Source: Rummeliibacillus sp963792445
GTDB taxonomy: Bacteria > Bacillota > Bacilli > Bacillales_A > Planococcaceae
NCBI GenBank assembly: GCA_963792445.1
Contig: CAWBWO010000002.1
Coordinates: 372,001-436,000 of the forward strand
Length of the DNA stretch: 64,000 bases
Direction of reading: 5' to 3'
Positions within the stretch are counted from its first letter, which is position 1. Each line of letters starts with the position of its first letter. Positions 18,202 to 28,080 of this stretch are shown here, in pieces. The notes beneath the pieces were generated by a model. The model was not told the DNA's origin and searched no databases. It saw only the letters and a list, made by a program, of their open reading frames with translations. Position numbers and translations under genes: made by a program.

Positions 18202-20100
18202 ATGAGAAAATCAATACCATTTGCTTTATCCAAAGACAAGTCTTTCTTTGATTCATTGGGAGACTGGATTGGTGATATTTTATATGATGAACTACCAGAA
18301 AAAGGATTAGAATGCCGTGATGAACAAATATTCATGGCCTATCAAATTGAAAAAGTATTACGTGAAAAATCCGTGTTATTTGCTGAAGCTGGGGTAGGAA
18401 CAGGGAAAACAATCGCCTATTTACTACCTTCGATTGCATATGCTCGTTATACTGGGAAGCCAGCATTAATTGCTTGTGCAGATGAAACACTAATTGACCA
18501 GCTCGTCAAAGAGGGCGGCGATATATATAAATTACAACAATATTTAAATTTAAATATTGATGTGCGTCTAGCAAAATCTCGTGATCAATATTTATGTTTG
18601 AAACGCTTTGACGAAGCAGAGAAATTTGCTGATGGTGCATTCTTAGATGATATAGCAGAAACAATTCCAGAAGGTGTATTTGGACAAGGACAACTAGGTT
18701 TGTATGGGCAACATAGTGACTATCCGAATATTAGTGATGAAGAATGGAATTTGGTTAATTACAACTCTATTCAGCAATGCTCTGTTTGTGATTTGCGCAA
18801 TAGATGTGGACAAACTCTTCATCGAGCACATTATCGAAAGTCAACGGATCTCATCATATGTTCGCAAGATTTCTTAATGGAACATATTGCAACAAAGGAA
18901 TCTCGTGAACGTGAAGGTCAATTAGCTTTGCTTCCTGAAGTATCTATGATTGTATTAGATGAAGGGCATTTATTAGAATACGCTGCTCAAAAAGCGATGA
19001 CATATAAAGTTCAAGATTATACAATCGTTCAGCTAATCGATCGTTTAATGGTCGATGGTTTACGCGAAAAAACATTATATACGATGGAACATTTGCAAGA
19101 GGGCCATGAACTATTCTTCGATCAATTACGAGACGATGTGATTGAATCTGACGAAGAGCGTAAACGTATAAAAAAATCTCCTACTTTACTTAAATTAGGC
19201 CAAAAAGTCATTGATACTGTTGAAACGTTATTAGAGGAGTTTGTATTTGAATCAGAACTTTATGTGGTACCGGAATATGAATTACGTATGGCAGAAGAAT
19301 TTCTTGAACAGTATGAAGCTGCTATGCGCATTTTCGTCGCAAAAGGTGATGCTGTTGACTGGTTAGAAGAAACAGATGGAGAAGAAACACTTGTCATAAT
19401 GCCACGATTGATTACAGAGGTATTAGAAGAAAAAGTGTTCTCCAAAAAAATACCATATATCTTTTCGTCAGCAACTTTATCAATCAATAAAGACTTTAGC
19501 TATATCGCAGGAAGTTTGGGCATAAAAGACTATCAATCCTTCTCAGTAGCTTCTCCTTTTGAATATGAAGAAGTCATGCAAATTGTATTACATCATTTAA
19601 AACAAGAAGAAAAAGTACAAAGAGTAGAAAAATTAATTGAAGAAGATAAACAAACGTTGATCCTCTTTAAATCTAAACAAGCAATGATCCAATTTAAAGC
19701 TCAATTGGATGAACGTTTCTTAACTAAAATAGGTTTTGAAGGGGACCGAGAACTTTCATCTATTGTTCGAGATTTCCAAAGTGGAAAATTGCAAGTTTTA
19801 TGTTCGTATCATTTATGGGAAGGATTAGATTTACCAGGAGAAGCATTGACACGCGTCATTATATTCGATTTACCATTCCCACCACAAGATCCATTGTTTG
19901 ATGCAAAACGTTCATTCTCTGACAATCCTTTCGAAGATGTAGATCTACCATTTATGTTATTACGCTTGCAACAAGGAATGGGTCGCTTAATTCGAACATC
20001 CAACGATCATGGTGATATTCACATATTACTAAATGATCAGGAAGCAAAATATAAAGAAAAAATTTCACCGATTTTTGCGGTAGAAGCAAAAGAAGTGTAA
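18202..20100 (+). CDS. ypvA: XPD/DinG-type Fe-S helicase YpvA
   Basis: 632 aa. GAGAGGGG lies eight bases before ATG 18202. SF2 helicase: Walker A GVGTGKT near residue 64, DEGH near 252, and the C-terminal motif QQGMGRLIRTSNDHGD. Four cysteines between them (near 131, then CSVCDLRNRC at about 192, 195 and 201) are placed like the [4Fe-4S] cluster of XPD/DinG helicases, unlike the paralogue at the window start. Expected role: 5'-3' unwinding of damaged or structured DNA. The position after ypsC matches ypvA in Bacillus. Confidence 0.9.
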   Translation: MRKSIPFALSKDKSFFDSLGDWIGDILYDELPEKGLECRDEQIFMAYQIEKVLREKSVLFAEAGVGTGKTIAYLLPSIAYARYTGKPALIACADETLIDQLVKEGGDIYKLQQYLNLNIDVRLAKSRDQYLCLKRFDEAEKFADGAFLDDIAETIPEGVFGQGQLGLYGQHSDYPNISDEEWNLVNYNSIQQCSVCDLRNRCGQTLHRAHYRKSTDLIICSQDFLMEHIATKESREREGQLALLPEVSMIVLDEGHLLEYAAQKAMTYKVQDYTIVQLIDRLMVDGLREKTLYTMEHLQEGHELFFDQLRDDVIESDEERKRIKKSPTLLKLGQKVIDTVETLLEEFVFESELYVVPEYELRMAEEFLEQYEAAMRIFVAKGDAVDWLEETDGEETLVIMPRLITEVLEEKVFSKKIPYIFSSATLSINKDFSYIAGSLGIKDYQSFSVASPFEYEEVMQIVLHHLKQEEKVQRVEKLIEEDKQTLILFKSKQAMIQFKAQLDERFLTKIGFEGDRELSSIVRDFQSGKLQVLCSYHLWEGLDLPGEALTRVIIFDLPFPPQDPLFDAKRSFSDNPFEDVDLPFMLLRLQQGMGRLIRTSNDHGDIHILLNDQEAKYKEKISPIFAVEAKEV

Positions 20101-20126
20101 ATTAATAAGTATAAATCTCTTAGTGG

Positions 20127-20160
20127 CAACTACTGAAATTCTCCTATATTTCAGTAGTTG
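20127..20160 (+). terminator. Intrinsic terminator of ypvA
   Basis: A 13-bp stem CAACTACTGAAAT with its complement (20148-20160), loop TCTCCTAT, then TCTTTATTTTT. The rest of the gap to 20388 is AT-rich with no other clear signal. Confidence 0.9.
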
Positions 20161-20387
20161 TCTTTATTTTTATGCTTATAAAACTGGTGGTTTTATACTA
20201 TCCCTCTAAATTTTCTCCACTATTTGACATAGCGATAAAGAATCAATTTATCAAACCTGAATTGATAATCACACATCGTAAAAGCACAATCTATAACTAA
20301 ATGGTAAAATTATAGATATTCCAATACGTATATAACTAGATTATATAAATAACTATTAGTTTCTATAAAAAGAAAAGGAATGGTTCT

Positions 20388-22791
20388 ATGAATTATAAAA
20401 AAAGACAAACGATAGGTTTTATTTTAATTATATTATGTGTGTTTGCACTAGAATTGATAATGATTAGTAATCTAAATACTCTAAAAAAGAATATGAACGA
20501 AATCGTAGAAGATCGCTACGACAAAGTAAAACTTGTATTAGATATAAGACAATTATTTTTACAATCTGATCGCGAAATTCTATACTCTTCTCAAGAAAAA
20601 CGTCAGGATAAAGTAGAGAGTAGTATTAAATTACTTCAAGAGAATCATATGACAATTTCTAAACGTATATCTGAATTGAAATCGAAAGTAAATACAGGCA
20701 AGGGAAAGCGATTTATTACAACAACTTGAGGATGGATATCGAAACTATTCAGATACAGAAACTCAAATTACGAAAGAATTAACAAATAATGAAGAAAAAC
20801 TAAATAATCTAGAAGTATTAATGGATCAGCAATCAAAACAACGTAAAGATTTATTGAAAACGTTAAATGATTTCAAAGATTTTCAAGAAGGTATTATGAA
20901 TGATACGTTGGAGAAATCGAAACAAACGTATAATAGTGTGGTTATATTTGCGGTTATCATAAGTATTTTTAGTATTTTATTGATTACATTCATCCTAATT
21001 TGGATGATTCGTAGTATCTCTAAGAGTTTACTTGCAATTGTGAAAACAATCAAAGGTATTAATTACAATGATTTAACAGACTTGCCAAGAATTGAAATAT
21101 GCTCAAATGATGAAATTGGAGAAATTGCACATAGTTTTAATGAAATGGCTGAATCGCTAGAAAATTATAATCGTAACGAAAAAGCCCTTAATCAGAAAAT
21201 GAGTGAACAAAATTGGATACAAACTGGATTGGCAGAGATGGCAACAATGTATCAACGTATTGATCACTCAAAACTTTTAGCAGAACGCGTCATGAACAAA
21301 TTAGTACCAATGGTAAGAGGGTCACTTGGGGCATATTATATTCGAACTGGCACAACAAAGGATATACGCTTTGTTAAATTGGCTGAGTATGCTGGAAATG
21401 AAGAAAATGTTGGAAGATTTGAATTCCGAATGGGAGAAGGATTAATTGGGCAGTGTGCTGAAGAAAAACAAACAAAAGTAATTACAAATATTCCAGATGA
21501 CTATCAACTTGTGACAACAGGATTAGGGGAAGTTAAACCGAAAAGTATTCTAATCACTCCGGTTGTTTTTGAAGATGAAGTCGTTGCAGTAATAGAAATT
21601 GCAAGCTTAGAAACATTTACAAATGTACAACGGACCTTTGTTCAACGTGCTATGGAAACACTTGGTATTACCGTTAATAATGTTCTAGGACGAATGGAAA
21701 TTGAACGTCTCTTAAAAGAATCACAAGCCCAAACTGAGGAATTACAAGTACAATCAGAAGAACTTCAAGCACAAGCTGAAGAATTACAAACACAAGCAGA
21801 AGAGCTACGAATCATAAATGAACAGCTTTCAGAAAGAACATTAGATGCAGAAGAAAAATCAAGACAGTTAGAAGTAACACAAAAAGAACTAGAAGAGCAT
21901 GCATTAGAATTGAAACAAAGCTCTAAATATAAATCAGAATTCATGGCGAATATGTCACATGAATTAAGAACTCCGCTAAATAGTATTTTAATCTTGTCTG
22001 AGATGTTACAAGACCCAAGCGATACTAGTTCGCCAGAGGAACGACAAGAATTTGCGCGCATTATTCGTTCTTCAGGGCAAGATTTACTGAGCTTGATTAA
22101 TAATGTATTAGATTTATCAAAAGTAGAAGTGGGTAAACTTGTTGTTGAGTTTGATCAAATGAATATGAGTGAAATTCCTGAGATGATTCATCGTAACTTT
22201 GATCATATAGCAAAAAATAAAGGAATTGATTTTATTGTAGAAAAAGACAACGATATACCTGACATCTTCTTTACAGATGAGCTCCGTTTCCAACAAATCT
22301 TAAAGAATTTATTATCAAATGCTTTTAAATTCACAGATCAAGGCTCTGTAACGATGAAAATGAAGAAAACAAATAAGAACCTTATTCAAGAGTGGGTAAA
22401 TACGGATTTAGCAGATACATGGGTTGAAATTAGTATTACAGACACAGGAATAGGTATTCCAAAAGATAAACAACAACTGATTTTTGAAGCTTTCCAACAA
22501 GCAGATGGCGCGACAATTAGAAAATATGGAGGCACAGGCCTTGGATTATCAATCAGTCGTGAATTTGCGAAACTTCTAGGTGGTTGGATTATTGTTGAGA
22601 GTGAGGAAGGAAAAGGTAGTACGTTTACCTTATTTATACCGGACTTACCAAATGGCATCAATGTAGAAAAAGATATGGTCAATTGTGAGATGATCGCTGC
22701 CACCGTTGAAGAATGCCATAAGAAAACGAATAATCAGAACGAGGAAATGAAACAAATTGAAGTCATCTCGAACTCAAAAAAATATGAATAA
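20388..22791 (+). pseudogene. RsbK-like membrane sensor histidine kinase, frameshifted
   Basis: About 800 aa if repaired. The first frame (20388 to 20729) gives TM1 (about residues 10-28) and a CHASE3/four-helix-like outer domain. One extra base in the GGG at 20702-20704 then shifts the frame; the continuing frame is open from there to 22791. Further domains are TM2 (near 20940-21007), HAMP, GAF (near 21250-21680) and a long coiled coil of repeated ELQxQxEEL. Then follow HisKA with FMANMSHELRTPLNSIL (His near 21961) and an HATPase domain with LLSNAFKFT, DTGIGIP and GGTGLGLSIS. The domain order is that of B. cereus RsbK except that the receiver is a separate gene (22784). It heads a four-gene operon. 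The break may be a sequencing error. Confidence 0.85.
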
Positions 22792-23179
22792 CCTTGCCAA
22801 TAAAACAATTCTTATTGTTGATGATGATCATCGTAATATTTTTGCACTTAAAAAAGTATTAGAATCTGAAGGCATGAAGATTGTTTCTTGCGAAAACGGA
22901 TTTGAATGTTTAGACACTCTTCAAGAAGAAAACGAGATTGATGCTGTAATGATTGATATTATGATGCCTGGAATGGATGGCTATGAAACGATGCAGCATA
23001 TTCGTAAAATGGAACAATATCAAGATATTCCAATCATTGCGCTAACTGCAAAGGCAATGAAAGGGGACAGAGCAAAATGCTTAAAAGCAGGAGCATCTGA
23101 TTATATTAGTAAACCACTAAAAGTAGATCAACTATTATCAGTTCTCCGTGTATGGCTTACAAAAAAGAGAAACAAATAG
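22784..23179 (+). CDS. Stand-alone response regulator receiver domain
   Basis: 131 aa from ATG 22784, overlapping the kinase stop; a TTG at 22757 is an alternative start. It has a single CheY-like domain with acidic pocket VDDDH, phospho-acceptor Asp in AVMIDIMMPGMDG, the Thr in ALTAKAM and Lys in YISKPLK. It lacks an output domain. It most resembles the receiver that is fused to the C-terminus of RsbK-type hybrid kinases, so here that part is probably supplied in trans. It is coupled to the kinase gene and lies 17 bases before the methyltransferase. Confidence 0.9.
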   Translation: MNNLANKTILIVDDDHRNIFALKKVLESEGMKIVSCENGFECLDTLQEENEIDAVMIDIMMPGMDGYETMQHIRKMEQYQDIPIIALTAKAMKGDRAKCLKAGASDYISKPLKVDQLLSVLRVWLTKKRNK

Positions 23180-23196
23180 TTAAGTGAGGAGCAGTA

Positions 23197-24030
23197 ATGA
23201 AAGACTTATTAACGCAAGAAGAAAGAGAAGATATTGAAGTAGATTTGTTATTACGTGCTATTTACAGTGTTTCTGGATTTGATTTTCAAAATTATATGCG
23301 ATCTTCTATTAAAAGACGAATACAGTATCGAGCTAGACTAGAAAAAGTGAGTTCGATTAGCGTATTAATTGAAAAGGTTCTTTATGAAAAGGGATTTGTT
23401 GAAAAAATGATCAATGATTTTTCAATTCAAGTAACTGAAATGTTCCGTGACCCTGAATTTTTTCTCGCTTTTCGTTCGAAAGTTGTGCCTATTCTAAAGG
23501 AATTACCAGAAATACGTATATGGCATGCCGGTTGTTCAACAGGAGAAGAAGTATTTTCAATGGCTATTTTGCTAAAAGAAGAAGGTCTATATGATCGTTC
23601 CAATATTTATGCAACTGATATTAATGAAAAAGTTTTAAAACAAGCTGAAAAGGGAATTTTACCTCTAAACCATATGCAAGCTTATACAAAAAATTATTTG
23701 CAATCAGGTGGTAAACAAGAATTTTCTAAGTACTATACCACAGATTATGAGAATGCATATTTAGACCCTGAATTGCTAAAGAATATCGTTTTCTTTCAAC
23801 ATAATTTAGTAACAGATAGTTCTTTCAATGAATTTCATATTGTTATATGTAGAAATGTAATGATTTATTTTACTAGCCCACTACAAAATAGTGTAAACCA
23901 ATTATTTTATGATAGTTTGTGTGATCAAGGAATATTAGGCATTGGTAGTAAAGAATCATTACGTTCTTCTCCTTTTTCAAACAATTATGAAGAGATTGAT
24001 AGCAAACAAAATTTATACATGAAATTATAA
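23197..24030 (+). CDS. CheR-type protein methyltransferase (RsbM-like)
   Basis: 277 aa, AGTGAGGAG before ATG 23197. The N-terminal helical CheR domain contains SSIKRRIQYR. The SAM-binding domain has WHAGCSTGEEVFSMAI, NIYATDINEKVL and the late motif FHIVICRNVMIYF. It transfers methyl groups from SAM to glutamates of a partner. The neighbouring kinase with a coiled coil is the likely target, as RsbM methylates RsbK in B. cereus. No chemoreceptor is nearby, which argues against a chemotaxis role. Confidence 0.92.
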   Translation: MKDLLTQEEREDIEVDLLLRAIYSVSGFDFQNYMRSSIKRRIQYRARLEKVSSISVLIEKVLYEKGFVEKMINDFSIQVTEMFRDPEFFLAFRSKVVPILKELPEIRIWHAGCSTGEEVFSMAILLKEEGLYDRSNIYATDINEKVLKQAEKGILPLNHMQAYTKNYLQSGGKQEFSKYYTTDYENAYLDPELLKNIVFFQHNLVTDSSFNEFHIVICRNVMIYFTSPLQNSVNQLFYDSLCDQGILGIGSKESLRSSPFSNNYEEIDSKQNLYMKL

Positions 24031-24090
24031 GAGAGATACTATTATCCAATTTTAGCGGAAGGGTTGTATGAGAAGAGGGGTACTAATAGA

Positions 24091-25245
24091 ATGACGATTT
24101 TAATCGTAGATGACAACCAGGTAAATCTTTTTTTAGTAGAAAATATTTTAAAACGTGCAGGATATCATGATTATGTATCATTAACGTCAGCAAAAGAAAT
24201 GTTTAACTATTTTGAAATGGAAACGTTAAATGCAAAAGAAAGTTCAGTTGATCTTATTTTGCTCGATATCATGATGCCTGAAATGGATGGAATAGAGGCT
24301 TGTAGACGTCTACAGACGATTCCGCATTTAAAAGATATTCCAATTATTTTTGTAACGGCCATTGAAAGTTCAAATAAAGTTGCAGAAGCTCTAGATGTTG
24401 GTGGGATTGATTATATAATGAAACCTATCAATAAAATCGATTTACTTGCTAGAATTCGAGTAGGGCTCCGACTAAAATATGAAAAAGATTGGCACAAAAA
24501 TCAAGAGAAAAAAATAAGAAGTGAATTGAATTTATCTATGCAAGTGCAAAGAGGTCTATTAAGTGAACCAATCAACGAAGATCATATCTTAATTGAAGCT
24601 TCCTATATACCGGCAAATCATTTAGCAGGGGATATGTATTACTGGCTGAAAATTGATGATCATCGATTTGGAGTGATTTTACTCGATATGATGGGGCATG
24701 GAATATCTTCTTCACTTGTATGTATGTACATTTCTTCAGTGATAAGAGATGCCATGCGTAAAAATCCAAATCCAGAATCCTTTATTTCAGAATTAAATCA
24801 TTGGATGAGCATTTTAAATAAAGAAGAAAACGCCATACATTATTATTTTACAGCTATATACTTAATCATAGATACAGAGAAAAAAACGTTAGAATATGTA
24901 AATGCGGGACATCCGCCAGGTTTTGCTTTAGTAGACGGTAACAAAGTTGTTTCATTAGAAAAATCATGTTGTCCAGTTGGTTTCTTTAATGAAATGAAAA
25001 TAAAAAAGTCGATTCTACATTATGAAAATCAAGTTCAACTATTGATGTTTACAGATGGTGTAATGGAAGTATTGGACAATGAAGTAGACGATGGATTAGA
25101 AAAATTAAAAGAAACCGCATCAAAACAATGGCTGAAAGAAGTAGCCAAAGAACCAATCGATTTTGTCATGCCAAAACAGCTACAACAAAACCAACCAGAT
25201 GATATGTGTGTCGTCATAATCCAAGCGGAAAATGAGAAAGTTTAA
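24091..25245 (+). CDS. Receiver-PP2C phosphatase (RsbY-like)
   Basis: 384 aa from ATG 24091 (AGAGGGG ten bases upstream; a TTG at 24064 is rejected). An N-terminal receiver domain (VDDNQ, LLDIMMPEMDG, KPINKID) is joined to a SpoIIE-type PP2C phosphatase (ASYIPANHLAGDMYYW, LLDMMGHGISSSL, YVNAGHPPG, FTDGVME, PDDMCVV). In the B. cereus group RsbY has this layout and dephosphorylates the anti-anti-sigma RsbV, releasing sigma-B. No rsbV, rsbW or sigB is in the window, so the target here is inferred. It is the last gene of the operon. Confidence 0.92.
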   Translation: MTILIVDDNQVNLFLVENILKRAGYHDYVSLTSAKEMFNYFEMETLNAKESSVDLILLDIMMPEMDGIEACRRLQTIPHLKDIPIIFVTAIESSNKVAEALDVGGIDYIMKPINKIDLLARIRVGLRLKYEKDWHKNQEKKIRSELNLSMQVQRGLLSEPINEDHILIEASYIPANHLAGDMYYWLKIDDHRFGVILLDMMGHGISSSLVCMYISSVIRDAMRKNPNPESFISELNHWMSILNKEENAIHYYFTAIYLIIDTEKKTLEYVNAGHPPGFALVDGNKVVSLEKSCCPVGFFNEMKIKKSILHYENQVQLLMFTDGVMEVLDNEVDDGLEKLKETASKQWLKEVAKEPIDFVMPKQLQQNQPDDMCVVIIQAENEKV

Positions 25246-25281
25246 TTCAATGTAGTTATAATTTATATTCAAGAACATAAA

Positions 25282-25319
25282 GAATCCCCTCATCTGTAAG
25301 GTAACAGATAAGGGGATTC
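25282..25319. terminator. Bidirectional terminator between the signalling operon and the oxidase operon
   Basis: GAATCCCCT.ATCTGT / ACAGAT.AGGGGATTC with one mismatch, loop AAGGTA, between convergent units. Confidence 0.88.
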
Positions 25320-25329
25320 AACTATTTGT

Positions 25330-27049
25330 TTACCAAAGTTTATATCCTTTTGAACCAAGCGGTGCATTTTGGATAATATCATAAATTGGATAAGTGTATG
25401 CAATTAATAATAGTGCAACTAAAATCACAATCCAAATTTTAAAATTTTCTAAGATTGCTGGTGTTTTTTCAGCGTTTTCGGCAACTGTTCCAATTGGAAA
25501 TTCTTGTTCACCTTTTGGTGCAAAGTAGCAAAGGTTGATAAAGATATACAAGAAAAGAACAATCCCAATGAATAATAACGTACCACCAACTGCTTGAGCG
25601 ATTTGGTAAGATGCCCAAGTTTTTGCTATTTCTGCACCACCGTAATCAGAAAATGTTGAACGACGAGGCGCACCAAGTAAACCTTCAATATGCATCGAAC
25701 TAGACATGATTGTCATCCCAACAACCCAAGTGATTGTCTGAATAATACCTAGACGATTTAAACTTTTTGTTAATGTTCTGCCTCTAAGATGAGGTACTAA
25801 CCAATAAGTTGCACCAAAGAATGACAATACGACTGCAGTTGCTACAGTTAAATGGAAGTGACCTGTAACCCAAATGGTATTATGAATTAATTGATTCATT
25901 TGGTAAGAAGCATTGACAATACCTCCAGCACCACCTGGTATGAAGATTAACATACCCATGAAAGGAGCAAAGAATCGAACATCTCCCCAAGGTAATTTTT
26001 TTAGCCAGTTAAATAATCCATTTCCACCAAGTTCGCGACCACGTGTTTCAAATGTCGCAAACATGGAGAATGCAGTTAATAATGAAGGAATAACAACCAT
26101 CATTGTTAAAATAACTTGTAAGAATTTCCATGATCCAGCGATACCAGGTTCAGTTAATTGGTGATGGATACCAACTGGTACAGAGAATAATACGAATAGA
26201 ATAAATGAAAGCCGTGCTAAGGGCATCAGAGAAAATTTTACCGCCAATAACCTTTGGTACAACTACATACCAAATCATATAGGCTGGAAGTAACCAGAAG
26301 TAAACTAATGCATGACCGAATGACCAGAATAATGTACGAGATAATAGGATATCAACACGTTCTACAAGGCCTAAAGACCAAGGCAATAATTGGAATAATA
26401 CTTCAGAAGCAACACCAATTGTTGCAACAAACCACATTAAGTTATTACATACCACCATGAACGAAAGAAGTGGCGATGTTTGGTGAGGATTTTCTTTACG
26501 CCATTGCATCCATCGTAGCGCTTGACCTAAACCCCCAATCCAAGAACCGACAACAACGAGAGCTAAACCTAAGTAGTAGATCCAGTGTGCTTGAAGTGGA
26601 GCGTAAAATGTATATAATACAGATGCTTCATTTAAGAGAACCATTGTTGCAGCCATTACTGTACCGATTGTCATTGTCCAAAAGCCAACCCAACAAATTA
26701 ATCTTTGTTTAGGAGTTAATGTACCAGAAGTGCGACTTACAGCAGCTATTTGGAAACCGTAGATAAAAAATGTAGTTAAGATAAGACCTAATAATACACC
26801 GTGAACCGTTAAAACTTGATAATAGCCAATTCCCTTAGGTAATTCAAAACGTCCTGATCGGACTAAAACTTGTAAAAGACCTGCAGTACCACCTAAAAAG
26901 AGTGCGATAAATGCGACATAAATATGAGCCATCGAAAGTAAGGCATCGTTAGAATCTACTTTTAAAAATGCAGTAGTCTTCGTAACCTTATTCGTTTTTT
27001 TCATTTCTTGTTCTTGCTTGTTGGATCGCTCTAATGTTATTTGACTCAT
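25330..27049 (-). pseudogene. cbaB: Cytochrome ba3 oxidase subunit I, frameshifted
   Basis: About 570 aa if repaired. The two frames meet at the GGG run at 26221-26223 (plus strand): removing one base joins PKVIGGKIFSDAL to ARLSFILFVLF. It is a haem-copper oxidase of the B/ba3 class with about 13 hydrophobic helices. It has the low-spin haem His in VLTVHGVL, the H-x3-Y copper-B/tyrosine motif in FGHALVYFW, the HH pair in VGIHHQ and the binuclear-centre His in TGHFHLTVA. It reduces oxygen to water in the membrane. The start at 27049 overlaps the subunit II stop (ATGA). A sequencing error is as likely as true inactivation, because the rest is perfectly conserved in character. Confidence 0.88.
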
Positions 27050-27528
27050 TTTTTATCCACCACCTTTAATTTAGAATGCATTTGAGCATGACCTACACCG
27101 CAATATTCATTACATACGATCAAGTACTCTCCAGCTTTATCAACTGTTGTGACAAATTCTGATACATAGCCGGGTTCTAACATCATATTGACGTTTGTTC
27201 CAGCGATTTCAAATCCGTGAACAACGTCTTTTGAAGTCGCCATAAATTTAACTTTTGCGTGAGCAGGCACTTCTAATTCAGGAGGATTGTAGTAAAAAGC
27301 TGAAGCAACGACGACAACTTCGTAATCCCAATCCTTACCGGATACTTTATGTACGCCAGGTTTATTAAACGGTGCGATTTCATCAACCTTCTCATGGTTG
27401 ATTGTGTTCTTTGCACTTGGTGGGTGACTCCCGTTATGAAAAGCCATAATACCTGTAATCATTAAAAAGACGATCAAGGAGCAAACACCAAATGTAAGCC
27501 AATATTTTTCATATTTATGAAGATGCAT
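27046..27528 (-). CDS. cbaA: Cytochrome ba3 oxidase subunit II (CuA)
   Basis: 160 aa. One N-terminal membrane helix (about residues 12-30) is followed by an extracytoplasmic cupredoxin domain. The CuA site is complete: His in VVHGFEI, then CNEYCGVGHAQM with two Cys, Glu, His and Met. It accepts electrons from cytochrome c and passes them to subunit I. GGAGGG is well placed before the ATG. It is the second gene of cbaD-cbaA-cbaB. Confidence 0.94.
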   Translation of the reverse strand: MHLHKYEKYWLTFGVCSLIVFLMITGIMAFHNGSHPPSAKNTINHEKVDEIAPFNKPGVHKVSGKDWDYEVVVVASAFYYNPPELEVPAHAKVKFMATSKDVVHGFEIAGTNVNMMLEPGYVSEFVTTVDKAGEYLIVCNEYCGVGHAQMHSKLKVVDKK

Positions 27529-27551
27529 TATTTTCCCTCCTAACTACTGAT

Positions 27552-27674
27552 TTAAAAGCGATCAAGAAATAGACCAAAGCATGCTGCCCAAACAGCTACT
27601 ATGATTCCACCTAGAGTTAAAACTAGATAGAAAGTACCTTTTAAGTTTTCTTCGGGTTCATTTTTATTAGCCAT
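27552..27674 (-). CDS. cbaD: Cytochrome ba3 oxidase small subunit (COX2A type)
   Basis: 40 aa: a short charged N-terminus (MANKNEPEENLKGTF), one membrane helix (about residues 16-35) and the C-terminal LDRF. AAAGGAGGGG lies seven bases before the ATG, an excellent ribosome site. Size, single helix and place just upstream of the CuA gene match the subunit IIa family that in ba3 oxidases replaces the missing first helix of subunit II. It is first in the oxidase operon. Confidence 0.85.
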   Translation of the reverse strand: MANKNEPEENLKGTFYLVLTLGGIIVAVWAACFGLFLDRF

Positions 27675-27724
27675 ATTGACCCCTCCTTTTGAAATTTCCT
27701 GTTACTTTTGCTTCTCGAATTCAT

Positions 27725-27765
27725 GATATAAAAAATAAAACGCTTTCGATGTGATAAAAATCACA
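27725..27765 (-). promoter_or_regulatory. Fnr/Crp-type operator and -10 box of the ba3 oxidase operon
   Basis: TGTGATAAAAATCACA (27750-27765) is a perfect TGTGA-N6-TCACA dyad. A TATATC -10 box (27725-27730, minus strand) lies so that the dyad centre falls near -41, the classical class II activator position. This suggests activation by an Fnr/Crp-family regulator, probably under oxygen limitation. A partial cre-like AAAGCGTTTT lies between. The remaining bases up to 28080 show no gene. Confidence 0.75.
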
Positions 27766-28080
27766 CCTCCATGTAAGAAATGTGAATGAAGTGTGAAAAG
27801 GTATGGTGAAATGGTGAATTGTAAAAAACAGCATTAGCACTTAAGTAAATTTAGTTATTAATACGATGGTTTTAAAACTTGTTAGAAATTTCAAATGTAA
27901 AATTGGAAAATATGGATTTTTCATAATTAAATGAAACCAAAACCTTACAATGAACGTATATATTACAAGAATGGTTAAAATGTAACAAATTTCATAGAAT
28001 TGAAATTAAATGAGGGGAAGTCGGTGGTAGAAAATACTTTGAGTTACAAACGAGAAAAAAATGTAGGAAAGGATGATTTG

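Noticed and set aside
26254..26712. Plus-strand open frames inside the oxidase subunit I gene
   Set aside because: Shadows of the minus-strand coding sequence, which has clear haem-copper oxidase motifs.
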